DNA from: CAYGUI01 sp964353115
Lineage (GTDB): Bacteria > Pseudomonadota > Gammaproteobacteria > JAGOUU01
Length of the DNA: 46,543 nucleotides
Direction of reading: 5' to 3'
Assembly (NCBI GenBank): GCA_964353115.1
Contig: CAYGUI010000005.1
Span: forward strand, 1-46,543
How positions within the stretch are numbered: the stretch's first letter is position 1; each line of letters opens with the position of its first letter. A model generated the notes under the pieces. That model was given only the letters and a program-made list of their open reading frames with translations. It ran no database searches and was not told the origin of the DNA. Made by a program: the position numbers and the translations under genes. Shown one piece after another: positions 1 through 8,673 of this stretch.

Positions 1-416
1 TTTAGAACAAATTTTTTATTATCTTTATTTTTAATAATAATTTTATACGGTTTATTTTTATCAAAATAAGCTTTTAATGATGTACTACCGTCATCAGACA
101 AATTTCCACTGAGAAATTCAATCGGCGCAGACTTTAGAACTTCTTTAGCATCTTGCACAGTAACCTGCTCAAGCTCAGCATCATAATTCCAAAATTTGGT
201 GCCATTAGAAACTAAGACTTGCTTATTTGGACTGATAATTTCCCACTTGAACCTACCAGGCTTTTCAATCACAAATTTGCCAGATTGCTCTTCGCTCGTA
301 TCAGTTTTTTGCTGAATGAAATCCGCGCTTATTTTATTGATATTTTTAAATTTATTATTATCAGCTGCATAAATATTTATGCTTAAAATTAATAACAATA
401 TTTTGAAACTGCGCAT
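1..416 (-). CDS. lolA: Outer-membrane lipoprotein carrier LolA (3' end cut by window edge)
   Basis: LolA is the periplasmic chaperone that takes lipoproteins from LolCDE to LolB. Translating the minus strand from ATG at 416 gives a signal peptide (MRSFKILLLILSINIYA) and then the family hallmarks: FIQQK, GKFVIEKPGRFKWEI, and NYDAELEQVTVQD. About 138 codons are visible and the frame stays open to base 1, so the C-terminus lies outside the window. The start is one base beyond the ftsK stop, so the two genes are almost certainly cotranscribed; ftsK-lolA is a common gammaproteobacterial pair. The gene is not in an annotated open-frame list because it has no stop inside the window. Identification is by motif and synteny and is quite secure. 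Confidence 0.9.
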   Translation of the reverse strand, partial: MRSFKILLLILSINIYAADNNKFKNINKISADFIQQKTDTSEEQSGKFVIEKPGRFKWEIISPNKQVLVSNGTKFWNYDAELEQVTVQDAKEVLKSAPIEFLSGNLSDDGSTSLKAYFDKNKPYKIIIKNKDNKKFVL

Positions 417-417
417 A

Positions 418-2880
418 TTATTCTTGGTTATTTCGCATTAAAACTTCTCGTACGCCATTTGACTGCATGGGACTTACTAGGCCGTCAATTTCCATTTGTT
501 CAATTAGTCGGGCTGCTCTATTATAACCTATTTTAAAGCGCCGCTGAACCGATGAAATTGATGCTTTTCGGGTCTCGGCAACAAATTCGATAATTTCGGC
601 ATATAAAGGATCATTCTCATTGCTATCATCATCAATATTAAGCTTTGGTAAACCCGCGATATTGATTCTGGTATTTAGAATATCATCGCCAGTATCCCAC
701 CCCTTTTGTTGCTTCCAAAAACCAACAACTGCGTGAACTTCATGATCATCAACAAAAGCACCATGCACACGTTTTGGTACTCCGCTACCTGGTGGTAAAT
801 ACAACATATCACCTTGCCCCAATAACTGCTCAGCACCTTGCTGATCTAAAATAGTTCTTGAGTCTATTCTTGATGAAACTTGATAAGCTATTCTGGTTGG
901 AATATTAGCTTTAATTAACCCGGTTATCACATCAACTGATGGTCGCTGAGTGGCAATAATCATATGAATACCAGCTGCTCGAGCTTTTTGGGCAATACGA
1001 GCAATAAGCTCTTCAACTTTACGTCCCACCACCATAATCATATCGGCAAATTCATCAACTACTACGACAATAAATGGTAATGTTTTTAATTCAGGGGCCG
1101 GCTCACCGCGTGCCTTTTCGTCCCACAGTGGATCTAAAAGTGGCTCACCATTATCAATAGCCTCTTTTACCATCAAATTATAAGATGCTAAATTTCTCAC
1201 ACCCAAAGCTGCCATAAGCTGATAGCGATATTCCATTTCACCAACACACCAACGAAGAGCATTGGCTGCATCTTTCATATCAGTTACAACTGGCGTTAAT
1301 AAATGCGGAATTCCTTCATAAACTGAAAGCTCAAGCATTTTAGGATCAATCATAATTAAACGCACTTCATCAGGAGTTAGCTTAAATAAGAAGCTTAAAA
1401 TCATGGCATTAATACCAACTGACTTACCTGCTCCGGTAGTTCCTGCAACTAATAAGTGCGGCATTTTACTTAAATCAACTATTACCGGACGCCCTGAAAT
1501 GTCTTTACCAAGTGCTAAAGCTAATTTTGATTTTGTATCTTGGTACATTTCTTGCGATAAAATTTCACGCAAACGCACAACTTCACGATTATCTTTTGGC
1601 AACTCTAAACCAACGTATGGTTTACCTGGAATAACCTCAACAATACGCACGCTTATAATCGATAACGAACGTGCTAAATCTTTTGCTAATGTTGTAATTT
1701 TATTTACTTTAATTCCTGGTGCTAATTGCAGTTCAAAACGAATAATAACTGGACCAGGTTTAACTCCCACTACTTTTGCTTCAACGCCAAAATCAGCTAA
1801 TTTAGATTCAACTAAACGCGACATTTTGTCTAAAATTTCTGGCGAATAGGTATTATTTTCATCTATTTTAGCTTGCTCAAGTAAATCTAATATTGGTAAT
1901 TCACGCGTTGGAGCTAAATTAGTAATTACTTTTTTAGATATTTCTGTTTTTTTCTCAGATAATACTATTTCTGGTTTATCTTTTTTATTAGCCAAATTTT
2001 TAATTGCTGACAATGCTGTATTTAATGCTGAAGGTTTTGCTACTGGATTTTCGTCTTTACGAGAAACATCGGCAAAATCGTCATTGCGAGATGCTTTAGC
2101 AAAATCGTCATTGCGAGGCGCGTAAGCGCCGAAGCAATCCACCTCTTCCACTGATTTTTGCTTAAAATGCGGCAAACGTAACAAATCTCTACCAACTATT
2201 TGCAAGCGATGCTCTTTCAAATATTTAATACTGGCCTTAACAGCTACTTCGGCTTTATTTTTACCGATAATACTGTAATTAAATAAATTCTTTCCAAGCC
2301 AATCAATTAATTTAAACCACGATAATCCGGTAGATAACGTTACTCCAACTAAAAATAACGCTAAAAATATTAACGTGCTACCTAAAACATCAAACATAGA
2401 AACCATCGGCACTGTAATTGCACGACCTAAAACTCCACCTGATCCAACAGGTAAAGATGAGCCATATTCATAGAAATGCAAATCTAATAAAGCAGCGCCA
2501 AATATTAATGTCAGTAAAAAACCAAATGCACGAATAGAAAAATATTTATAATTATCAATTAATTTGCCGTTTTTAAATTCACGACCAAAATTTACAAAAC
2601 TTGCATAAAAAATAAAAATTGGTAACCAATAAGCAAAGTAGCCGAATAAATATAAGAAAAAATCTGCGCCAAAAGCACCAACTTTACCAGCTAAATTATG
2701 AATAGTTTTATGACTTCCAGTAGTTGACCATCCAGGATCAGCAAGACTGTAGCTTGAAAAAGATATAAGTAAAAATATTCCAATCGTACTTAATAAAATA
2801 AAAAATGCTTCATAAATACGCTGATAGTATTGTAAAAAAAATCCATCTATCACCCTTTCCTTTTGATCTTGTCTTGCCAT
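418..2880 (-). CDS. ftsK: DNA translocase FtsK
   Basis: FtsK is the septum-anchored motor that pumps chromosome ends toward dif/XerCD and helps divisome assembly. From the ATG at 2880 it has 820 residues. Several N-terminal membrane segments fall between residues 20 and 190, followed by a linker (about 200-325) and the motor with Walker A AGTTGAGKS (480-487) and a Walker B region PFIVVVVDEFAD. A C-terminal gamma winged helix (last 60 residues, SSVQRRFKIGYNRAARLIEQ) reads KOPS sites. A frame extension to a TTG at 2889 exists, but the ATG at 2880 is preferred. The linker is short for the family and contains a repeat-derived stretch at about residues 242-282 (PRNDDFAKA, SRNDDFADV, SRKDENPVA), encoded by palindromic/tandem DNA. 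All catalytic motifs are intact. Confidence 0.97.
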   Translation of the reverse strand: MARQDQKERVIDGFFLQYYQRIYEAFFILLSTIGIFLLISFSSYSLADPGWSTTGSHKTIHNLAGKVGAFGADFFLYLFGYFAYWLPIFIFYASFVNFGREFKNGKLIDNYKYFSIRAFGFLLTLIFGAALLDLHFYEYGSSLPVGSGGVLGRAITVPMVSMFDVLGSTLIFLALFLVGVTLSTGLSWFKLIDWLGKNLFNYSIIGKNKAEVAVKASIKYLKEHRLQIVGRDLLRLPHFKQKSVEEVDCFGAYAPRNDDFAKASRNDDFADVSRKDENPVAKPSALNTALSAIKNLANKKDKPEIVLSEKKTEISKKVITNLAPTRELPILDLLEQAKIDENNTYSPEILDKMSRLVESKLADFGVEAKVVGVKPGPVIIRFELQLAPGIKVNKITTLAKDLARSLSIISVRIVEVIPGKPYVGLELPKDNREVVRLREILSQEMYQDTKSKLALALGKDISGRPVIVDLSKMPHLLVAGTTGAGKSVGINAMILSFLFKLTPDEVRLIMIDPKMLELSVYEGIPHLLTPVVTDMKDAANALRWCVGEMEYRYQLMAALGVRNLASYNLMVKEAIDNGEPLLDPLWDEKARGEPAPELKTLPFIVVVVDEFADMIMVVGRKVEELIARIAQKARAAGIHMIIATQRPSVDVITGLIKANIPTRIAYQVSSRIDSRTILDQQGAEQLLGQGDMLYLPPGSGVPKRVHGAFVDDHEVHAVVGFWKQQKGWDTGDDILNTRINIAGLPKLNIDDDSNENDPLYAEIIEFVAETRKASISSVQRRFKIGYNRAARLIEQMEIDGLVSPMQSNGVREVLMRNNQE
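2052..2146. repeat. Palindromic plus tandem repeat inside ftsK (family B, GTCATTGCGAG type)
   Basis: The core GTCATTGCGAGGCGCGTAAG..GCCGAAGCAATCC (2107-2141) is an imperfect palindrome whose centre (GGCGC/GCGCC) can form a hairpin. Degenerate copies of its left half (AAATCGTCATTGCGAG and TCGTCTTTACGAG) precede it in steps of 27 bases, so the frame is preserved. It encodes the Asn-Asp-Asp-Phe-Ala repeats of the FtsK linker. The motif closely resembles palindromic elements seen in Rickettsiales genomes; that comparison is from memory and no alignment was run. Confidence 0.75.
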
Positions 2881-2950
2881 AACTTCCAATAATTTTTATT
2901 AAGATATTTTTCCTGTATAATTATAGCCTTAAATACAAACTCTCTCCATT

Positions 2951-3877
2951 ATGAATAAACAAAAACATTGTAATTTATTAATTTTAGGCTCTGGTCCCGC
3001 TGGTTATACTGCTGCAGTTTATGCTGCGCGTGCTAACTTAAATCCGGTTTTAATAACTGGTTTACAACAAGGCGGTCAATTAACTACGACTACTGACGTT
3101 GATAACTGGCCCGGAGATGTTGAAGGGTTACAAGGTCCTGAACTTATGACGCGCATGCAAAATCATGCTGAGCGTTTTAATACTGAAATTATTTTTGATC
3201 ATATTAATAAAGTTGATCTAAACACCAAACCTTTTGTTCTAACTGGCGATAGTGCTGAATATACTTGCGATGCTTTAATTATTGCAACCGGTGCCTCAGC
3301 GCGTTATTTAGGTCTTGATTCCGAACAAAAGTTTATGGGAAAAGGAGTTTCAGCTTGCGCTACTTGTGATGGATTTTTTTATCGTAATCAAGATGTCGCA
3401 GTTGTTGGTGGTGGTAATACTGCAGTTGAAGAAGCTTTATATTTATCTAATATTTGTAAATCCGTTACACTTATTCATCGTCGCGACAAACTTCGTGCTG
3501 AAAAAATCTTACAAGATAAATTATTTGAAAAAGAAAAAAACGGTAATATTAAAATTATCTGGAATGAATCTTTGCAAGAAATTTTAGGCGATCAATCTGG
3601 TGTTACTGGCGCGAAACTACAAAATCAAGAATTAAAAGTTACTGGCGTATTTATTGCAATTGGCCACACGCCTAATACTGAAATATTCAAAGATCAGCTA
3701 GATATGAAAGATGGTTATATTACTGTTAAGTCTGGCTCCCTTGGTAATGCAACAGCGACATCTGTTGAAGGTGTTTTTGCCTGCGGCGATGTTATGGATT
3801 CTGTTTATCGCCAAGCTATTACATCTGCTGGTAGTGGCTGCATGGCAGCACTTGACGCAGAGAAGTATTTGGGATAA
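2951..3877 (+). CDS. trxB: Thioredoxin reductase
   Basis: This FAD/NADPH flavoenzyme (308 residues, normal length) reduces thioredoxin in the cytoplasm. Visible motifs are the FAD-binding GSGPAGYTAA near the N-terminus (13-22), the redox-active CATC (136-139) followed by DG, the NADPH-binding GGGNTAVEEA (153-162), and the C-terminal FAD motif GVFACGDV. The closing segment YRQAITSAGSGCMAALDAE is also typical. It is transcribed divergently from ftsK with a 70-base gap that must hold both promoters. In many gammaproteobacteria trxB also sits beside lrp/ftsK-lolA, which supports the call. Nothing about it is unusual. Confidence 0.97.
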   Translation: MNKQKHCNLLILGSGPAGYTAAVYAARANLNPVLITGLQQGGQLTTTTDVDNWPGDVEGLQGPELMTRMQNHAERFNTEIIFDHINKVDLNTKPFVLTGDSAEYTCDALIIATGASARYLGLDSEQKFMGKGVSACATCDGFFYRNQDVAVVGGGNTAVEEALYLSNICKSVTLIHRRDKLRAEKILQDKLFEKEKNGNIKIIWNESLQEILGDQSGVTGAKLQNQELKVTGVFIAIGHTPNTEIFKDQLDMKDGYITVKSGSLGNATATSVEGVFACGDVMDSVYRQAITSAGSGCMAALDAEKYLG

Positions 3878-3898
3878 CAAACACTTTTAGTAAACCTT

Positions 3899-3927
3899 TT
3901 GACTTATATAGAATGTTATAGTATAAA
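3899..3927 (+). promoter_or_regulatory. Sigma70-type promoter for the 539-residue gene
   Basis: TTGACT (3899-3904) and TATAAA (3922-3927) are separated by exactly 17 bases. The predicted start of transcription is near 3934, giving a leader of about 24 bases before the ATG at 3958. No clear Shine-Dalgarno sequence is present in that leader. Confidence 0.6.
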
Positions 3928-3955
3928 GCTAGTTTAATTATTAAAAATTAGCTTT
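3925..3955 (+). terminator. Hairpin with T-run, probable trxB terminator
   Basis: AAAGCTA (3925-3931) pairs with TAGCTTT (3949-3955), and the interior TTTAAT/ATTAAA extends the stem. Three to five T residues follow. Transcripts from trxB would carry the whole hairpin, while those from the promoter at 3899-3927 start inside it. It is AT-rich, so strength is uncertain. Confidence 0.45.
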
Positions 3956-3957
3956 TT

Positions 3958-5577
3958 ATGAAAAGAGTAAATTTAAGCCCTATACTTCAAAATGCCGCTG
4001 CTTCAAGAGTAAATAGACAAAACCCTATACTTAACGCTGCCGCCGCTTTAATTAAAGAAGCTGATGATCTAAAAAATTCCAAAGAAAAATACTTTAATTC
4101 TTTAAACTCTTCTTTTAGCTTACATATTTTAAAAAATTATGCCGAGCAAGGATTTAAGGAGCATCACTTTATTGGCATAGAAAATATAGATAGCATAGAA
4201 AAAGCTATAGCCATTGGAGAATTAGAGCAAAATAATATTCCTCACCGCACGGCAGCTGAATTAGCTTCTCAATTGAGCAATACTCAAGCACGATATATTT
4301 ATACTAAGATGCCAAGATCTCAAAAAAGCAGCATATATTGGATAGAACACCTAATAAAATATGATATTGATCCGTTATCAAGAGTTGCACAACCTAATTC
4401 TCCAGAAAAATCAGCACTTGTGCCAGAAAGTGAGATTGATTATCGAATGTCTCAAGAGGCACATCACCTACTACCACCAACTCGAAATCCTTTGAAACTA
4501 AAAATTGTAACTAGGCCCGCTACTTCTAGCCAAACTTTTTTTTCATTATCTCAACATTACCCCGCTATAGATAGACAACAGCTATTGTCAAACTTTAACG
4601 AAGAGTACAGGAGCTTTTTTAAAGAATATCGCCATTTTTACTGTGCAGTTTGGAAAGACTTTTATAATGAGTACAGAAACTATTTACTAACAACCGATAT
4701 AAGTAATTTAGAAACAGAATCTTATGGAATATCTAGTATTGATGAACTGGTATTTGACCCACCATTATCATTTAATGAAGATTTAAATACTTATCCAAAT
4801 TTAGACTCTAGAGCAAAAATAGCAGAGGAATGCAGAAGAAGACACTTAGGAAAATTAGGGATTAACTTATTAAAGCACGAAGAAATATTTCATATATTCA
4901 AAGACGTTAACATAATTGGACTTGAAAATTTATCTATATTAAAAAGACATCTCTTCACTCGGATAAGTTATCTTTCGAACTATAATGGACTTGATGTAAA
5001 ACTTGCTGCAGAATATATAAACAAGTTAAGCAGAGCACAAACTCTTATACTAATATACTCTGGCATTGATTATTCTTCTTATGACTGTGGTTATTACTCT
5101 GAAACAGAAGATGACTCTGATTGTGATTCTTCTTCTAATACAAGTGAAGATAAAAGTAGAAAATTAAAAAAAGATTTAACAAATTGTATATTAGAAAATA
5201 TACAGCTAGTGAACGCTGCATCTCTGTTACCAATTACAATAGAAAATAATATAGAACAAATACTTGAAGAATTAAAAGAAAATTATTACAGATCAATTAA
5301 TTCAGAGTTTAGCTTGCTATTATTAAAAGCAGGAGTTTCTGATGAATATCTAATAGATAAGAGTGATATAAATAGCCAAGAAAAAGTCGATGCCATTTTA
5401 GAAAAAATAAGAAATGGTAAAAAAGCACATAGAGCCATTAAAGAGGTCTTAGGCCTAAGAAAGCCTGAACAAACCCCGCCTCCAATAATTAAAGCTGCCG
5501 CTGCCTTGCCTAGCCATGCTGCTCAAAAAGATGAGAAGATAAAGAAACCTTTATCTAGACGAGCAGCTACTTGTTAA
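3958..5577 (+). CDS. Unrecognised three-repeat protein, candidate secreted effector
   Basis: The gene encodes 539 residues and is not recognised. Three diverged copies of one helical module are visible. Copy 1 is at about 24-110 (ILNAAAALIKEADDL, YFNSLNSSFSLHILKN), copy 2 at about 288-366 (RRHLGKLGINLLKHEE) and copy 3 at about 418-500 (ILEELKENYYRS, INSEFSLLLLKAGVS). Each runs hydrophobic helix, F/G-x-x-x-L-L, I/D-x-E-x-x-x-x-I. The C-terminus has an Asp/Ser/Glu-rich patch (381-400), then a Pro-rich segment and a basic tail ending PLSRRAATC. There is no signal peptide or membrane segment, so it is a soluble cytosolic or translocated protein. It has its own promoter and stands alone. A Dot/Icm substrate is an inference from the host-associated context only. 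Confidence 0.75.
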   Translation: MKRVNLSPILQNAAASRVNRQNPILNAAAALIKEADDLKNSKEKYFNSLNSSFSLHILKNYAEQGFKEHHFIGIENIDSIEKAIAIGELEQNNIPHRTAAELASQLSNTQARYIYTKMPRSQKSSIYWIEHLIKYDIDPLSRVAQPNSPEKSALVPESEIDYRMSQEAHHLLPPTRNPLKLKIVTRPATSSQTFFSLSQHYPAIDRQQLLSNFNEEYRSFFKEYRHFYCAVWKDFYNEYRNYLLTTDISNLETESYGISSIDELVFDPPLSFNEDLNTYPNLDSRAKIAEECRRRHLGKLGINLLKHEEIFHIFKDVNIIGLENLSILKRHLFTRISYLSNYNGLDVKLAAEYINKLSRAQTLILIYSGIDYSSYDCGYYSETEDDSDCDSSSNTSEDKSRKLKKDLTNCILENIQLVNAASLLPITIENNIEQILEELKENYYRSINSEFSLLLLKAGVSDEYLIDKSDINSQEKVDAILEKIRNGKKAHRAIKEVLGLRKPEQTPPPIIKAAAALPSHAAQKDEKIKKPLSRRAATC

Positions 5578-5581
5578 TACT

Positions 5582-5821
5582 TCATTTATCAAAATCATCA
5601 TAATCAAAAGTACGTTTACTTTTAATATTAACGTGCTTTTGACTTTTTTTACTAAAAAATTTATCCTTAACAAATACAATAAGATATAAGAATAAACCTA
5701 GGACTATTCCGATTAACATGATATATGCCATTACTGTAAAAAATAATATTCCAACGGCAATAGCGATGCCTATAAATACAAAAGGCAAAAAACGGGCTAA
5801 AAATTTATCTAAGCTTTTCAT
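5582..5821 (-). CDS. Small two-TM membrane protein
   Basis: This 79-residue protein is not recognised. Starting at ATG 5821 (MKSLDKFLARFLPF), it has one long hydrophobic block at about residues 11-52 that would make two membrane segments, followed by a Lys/Ser-rich cytoplasmic tail ending KRTFDYDDFDK. The reading frame extends upstream to 5959, but that would overlap the opposite-strand patatin gene by 80 bases, so the shorter start is chosen. It is convergent with the 539-residue gene, with 4 bases between stops. Its short length lowers confidence. Confidence 0.55.
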   Translation of the reverse strand: MKSLDKFLARFLPFVFIGIAIAVGILFFTVMAYIMLIGIVLGLFLYLIVFVKDKFFSKKSQKHVNIKSKRTFDYDDFDK

Positions 5822-5879
5822 TGAACAAATTAAATTATTTTCTATAATTAGAATATAACAATAATAATAAAAACTATAA

Positions 5880-6803
5880 ATGAAATTATCAAATTTAAAG
5901 ATTTTTACTGTAATTTCAATAATACTACTTGTATCATCATGTGCGGTAACAAAACCCAATATTTACATTCCTGAGCAGCAACCAAAAGCTTCACTATTAA
6001 AATCACAGCCTCAAGTAGCTTTAGCTCTTGGCGGCGGCGGTGCAAGAGGATATGCACACATTGGTGTAATAACTGCTTTAGAAGAAAACAATATTCCGAT
6101 TGATTTAGTTACTGGATGCAGCGTTGGCAGTTTAATCGGTGCTTTATATGCTGATCGCGGTGACATTCAAGAGACAAGAGAAATAATGCTTCATGCTCAT
6201 TTTTGGGATTTTGCTGATGTATCAAACCTTCCATCTTCTGGAATTATGTCAGGTTATCACTTAGAAAACTTTTTAATAAAAAACCTGCATTCTAAAAACT
6301 TTAAAAATCTCAAGAAAAAGCTGGCAATTACCACAACTGATTTAAAAACAGGTAAGCCATATATTATAGAAGGCGGACCAATTCCACCTGCTGTATTAGC
6401 ATCATCGGCTATTCCAGGAGTTGTAAGACCAATAAGAATATATGGTAAAACTTTAGTTGATGGAGGCGTAGCAGAGCCAGTTCCAGTTAAATTAGCAAAA
6501 AAATATAACCCTAAAGTAATTATTGCAATAAATATTGACGATACCCTACCCCAATCTATACCAGACTCATCAAGTGGAGTGTTTGAAAAAGCCTTTGGCA
6601 TTATATATCAACGATCAACTGCTTATAGCATAGAAGGAGCTGATATTATAATTCATCCTCAGATAGGACAAATTGGAATCTTTGAAATATCAGCTAAAAA
6701 TAAACTATATCGCTTGGGGTATGAGGCAACAATGAAAGCAATGCCACAAATTAAGCAAAAATTAGCTGGGAAAAATGTTAATTTACTTAAAAAAACTGGC
6801 TAA
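5880..6803 (+). CDS. Patatin-like phospholipase, predicted lipoprotein (RssA/RssA-like family)
   Basis: A 307-residue Ser-Asp dyad lipid acyl hydrolase. The N-terminus is a lipoprotein signal (hydrophobic 8-18, lipobox LVSSC, Cys21). The patatin motifs follow: oxyanion loop GGGGARGYAH (51-60), nucleophile elbow GCSVG (79-83, Ser81) and the catalytic Asp in DGGVAEP (Asp194). Family members cleave phospholipids or lysophospholipids; in pathogens some are toxins, but the lipobox and compact size fit an envelope-bound housekeeping enzyme better. It lies divergent from the small membrane protein with 58 bases between starts. All catalytic residues are present; the true substrate is unknown. Confidence 0.9.
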   Translation: MKLSNLKIFTVISIILLVSSCAVTKPNIYIPEQQPKASLLKSQPQVALALGGGGARGYAHIGVITALEENNIPIDLVTGCSVGSLIGALYADRGDIQETREIMLHAHFWDFADVSNLPSSGIMSGYHLENFLIKNLHSKNFKNLKKKLAITTTDLKTGKPYIIEGGPIPPAVLASSAIPGVVRPIRIYGKTLVDGGVAEPVPVKLAKKYNPKVIIAINIDDTLPQSIPDSSSGVFEKAFGIIYQRSTAYSIEGADIIIHPQIGQIGIFEISAKNKLYRLGYEATMKAMPQIKQKLAGKNVNLLKKTG

Positions 6804-6858
6804 ATAATTTTTCGACTGCTAGAATCAACGACGTAAGACAAATAAAATTCTTTGCGCT

Positions 6859-8109
6859 ATGGCTTGGGTAATCTGGACACTTGCTACAATTTTCACAACA
6901 TTTCAATTCTCTTTGCAAACAATTACCAACCTTATGGTTTCTGGAATGCAGAGCAATTTTCATTTATCTGCCGCAGGGGTTGGAGCTTTAGCATCTTCGA
7001 TTTACCTCACATTTTTACCACTGCAAGTTCCAGTTGGTATGCTTTATGATAATTTCAATACCAGAACAATCTTAACTATAGGCGCTAGCCTTTGCGGTCT
7101 TGGCTGCTTTATTTTTGCTTCCACCGATAATTTAGCTGTAGCTTATGCAGGACGTATGATTATGGGGCTTGGTTGCGGAACTGGATATGTTGGCATGCTT
7201 CATATCATAAATATTTATTTTGATGCTCGCATGTTCGTATTTTTAGTAGGTCTTGCTGAATCAATCAGTATGATTATTACCGCTCTTATTGAAAGAATGG
7301 GCGCTTATATAATAGAAAATCACTCATGGCAAAATTTATTTCATGGTTTTGGTGTGGTGAGCCTTATTTTATCTTTTTTAATATTTATTACGATTGAAAA
7401 AAATAAAAATGCTGATGAGCACCCTACCAACGATATTTTACTTAAAAATTTTTCAAACAGCTTAAAAACTGTTGCAAGCTCACAACGAGCATGGATTGCC
7501 GGATTTTTTGGTTGTAGTATGTACTGTATTATCAGTGTATTTACTGCTTTATGGGGAACCAAATTTTTAATTGATGTTTATCACATGAGCCGTGGTGGCT
7601 CAGCATTTGCAATTGAATTTATTTTTTACGGCATTGCGGTTGGCTCACCTATTGTTACACTATATCAATCACGCTACGGTAATACTCGTAATACAATGAT
7701 CGTCACTGCAAGTTTAACTATTTTATCTATACTTATTTTACTTTTTGTTTATCCATTAAATAATTTTAGTATTTATATGCTATTAGCAATGATGGGCGCT
7801 GCAAGTAGTGGTTACTTAATTTCCTATGATATTTTAAAGCAATTATTCCCTGCAAATGTGCGAGGTACTGCAGCGGGATTTGGTAATATGCTAGTTTGTT
7901 TAGGCGGATTAGCCTTTCAACCATTAGTTGGCCTTATTTTGGATGCAAGCCACGGAACACATTCATCTGGAATAAGTCATTATTCACTTCACGATTATCG
8001 TGTTGGTTTATCCGTAATTATTGGATTTATTTTCTTAGCAACTCTTGCTGCTGTTAAAATTGGCTCTGAGCAAAGTATTATTCAAGAGCAAGATGCACTG
8101 ACTGAGTGA
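6859..8109 (+). CDS. MFS transporter
   Basis: A 416-residue major facilitator with about 12 hydrophobic segments. The signature after TM2 is visible as LQVPVGMLYDNFNTRTIL (the G-x-L-x-D-R-x-G-R-type loop, here with Asn in place of one Gly), and the N-terminus WVIWTLATIFTTFQFSLQ is the usual first helix of this subgroup. The start at 6859 lacks an obvious Shine-Dalgarno sequence, but the first helix begins right there and no better codon exists upstream. It follows the patatin gene by 55 bases on the same strand. Legionella-like bacteria use many such carriers for amino acids and nucleosides inside the vacuole; the substrate here cannot be told. Confidence 0.9.
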   Translation: MAWVIWTLATIFTTFQFSLQTITNLMVSGMQSNFHLSAAGVGALASSIYLTFLPLQVPVGMLYDNFNTRTILTIGASLCGLGCFIFASTDNLAVAYAGRMIMGLGCGTGYVGMLHIINIYFDARMFVFLVGLAESISMIITALIERMGAYIIENHSWQNLFHGFGVVSLILSFLIFITIEKNKNADEHPTNDILLKNFSNSLKTVASSQRAWIAGFFGCSMYCIISVFTALWGTKFLIDVYHMSRGGSAFAIEFIFYGIAVGSPIVTLYQSRYGNTRNTMIVTASLTILSILILLFVYPLNNFSIYMLLAMMGAASSGYLISYDILKQLFPANVRGTAAGFGNMLVCLGGLAFQPLVGLILDASHGTHSSGISHYSLHDYRVGLSVIIGFIFLATLAAVKIGSEQSIIQEQDALTE

Positions 8110-8114
8110 TCAGA

Positions 8115-8672
8115 TTACAACATCCCTAGCTCAAATTTAGCCTCATCAGACATTCGACCCTGATCCCAAGGCGGATCCCAGACCAACTCAACTTGAGCTT
8201 CAGTAATATTCTCAACAGCTAAAGCATGCACACGTACATCCTCAACTAAAACTGGACCCATGCCGCAACCAGGAGCGGTTAAAGTCATTTCAATTTCGGC
8301 ACGGTTACCATTCTCAATTGGAACTATTTTACAGTTATAAATTAATCCTAAATCAACAATATTAACTGGAATTTCTGGATCATAACAGCCAGATAATGAA
8401 TCCCAAAGTTCATCAATGCTCGCTGTACCATCGCCAACTAGTTCTTTAATTTCATCTTCAGAATTTATCGCATCTTGAGGATCAAGACCAAGAGCATCAG
8501 CATCTTTGCCTTCAATACGCGCCAAATTGCCATTAATATGCACAGTAAAAGTATTACCTAAAGATTGAGTGATAGTAACCTTATCGCCTTTACGCAATAA
8601 TACTGGAATACCATTGGGAATTAGAATTGCTTCGCAGTCTCGCGTTAATTTTATTTCTTTTATTTTAGCCAT
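8115..8672 (-). CDS. sufT: Fe-S assembly protein SufT (DUF59/MIP18 family)
   Basis: 185 residues. The first 75 form a SufT-specific beta-rich N-domain (GIPVLLRKGDKVTITQSLG). The rest is the MIP18/DUF59 domain with YDPEIPVNIVDLGLIY and the cysteine motif TAPGCGMG, ending VWDPPWDQGRMSDEAK. SufT helps mature Fe-S proteins under high demand; the conserved Cys of the TAPGCG loop is present. It is the last gene of the suf operon, one base after sufS, and ends only 5 bases from the convergent MFS gene, so there is no room for a separate terminator. Confidence 0.93.
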   Translation of the reverse strand: MAKIKEIKLTRDCEAILIPNGIPVLLRKGDKVTITQSLGNTFTVHINGNLARIEGKDADALGLDPQDAINSEDEIKELVGDGTASIDELWDSLSGCYDPEIPVNIVDLGLIYNCKIVPIENGNRAEIEMTLTAPGCGMGPVLVEDVRVHALAVENITEAQVELVWDPPWDQGRMSDEAKFELGML

Positions 8673-8673
8673 A

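Noticed and set aside
1403..1849. Plus-strand 148-codon frame inside ftsK
   Set aside because: Antisense to the conserved FtsK motor; composition mirrors the codon use of ftsK.
2052..2146. Evidence that the organism is a Rickettsiales member
   Set aside because: The palindromes look Rickettsia-like, but the gene orders (lpt operon, rsgA-psd, ftsK-lolA) and the Dot/Icm cluster are gammaproteobacterial.
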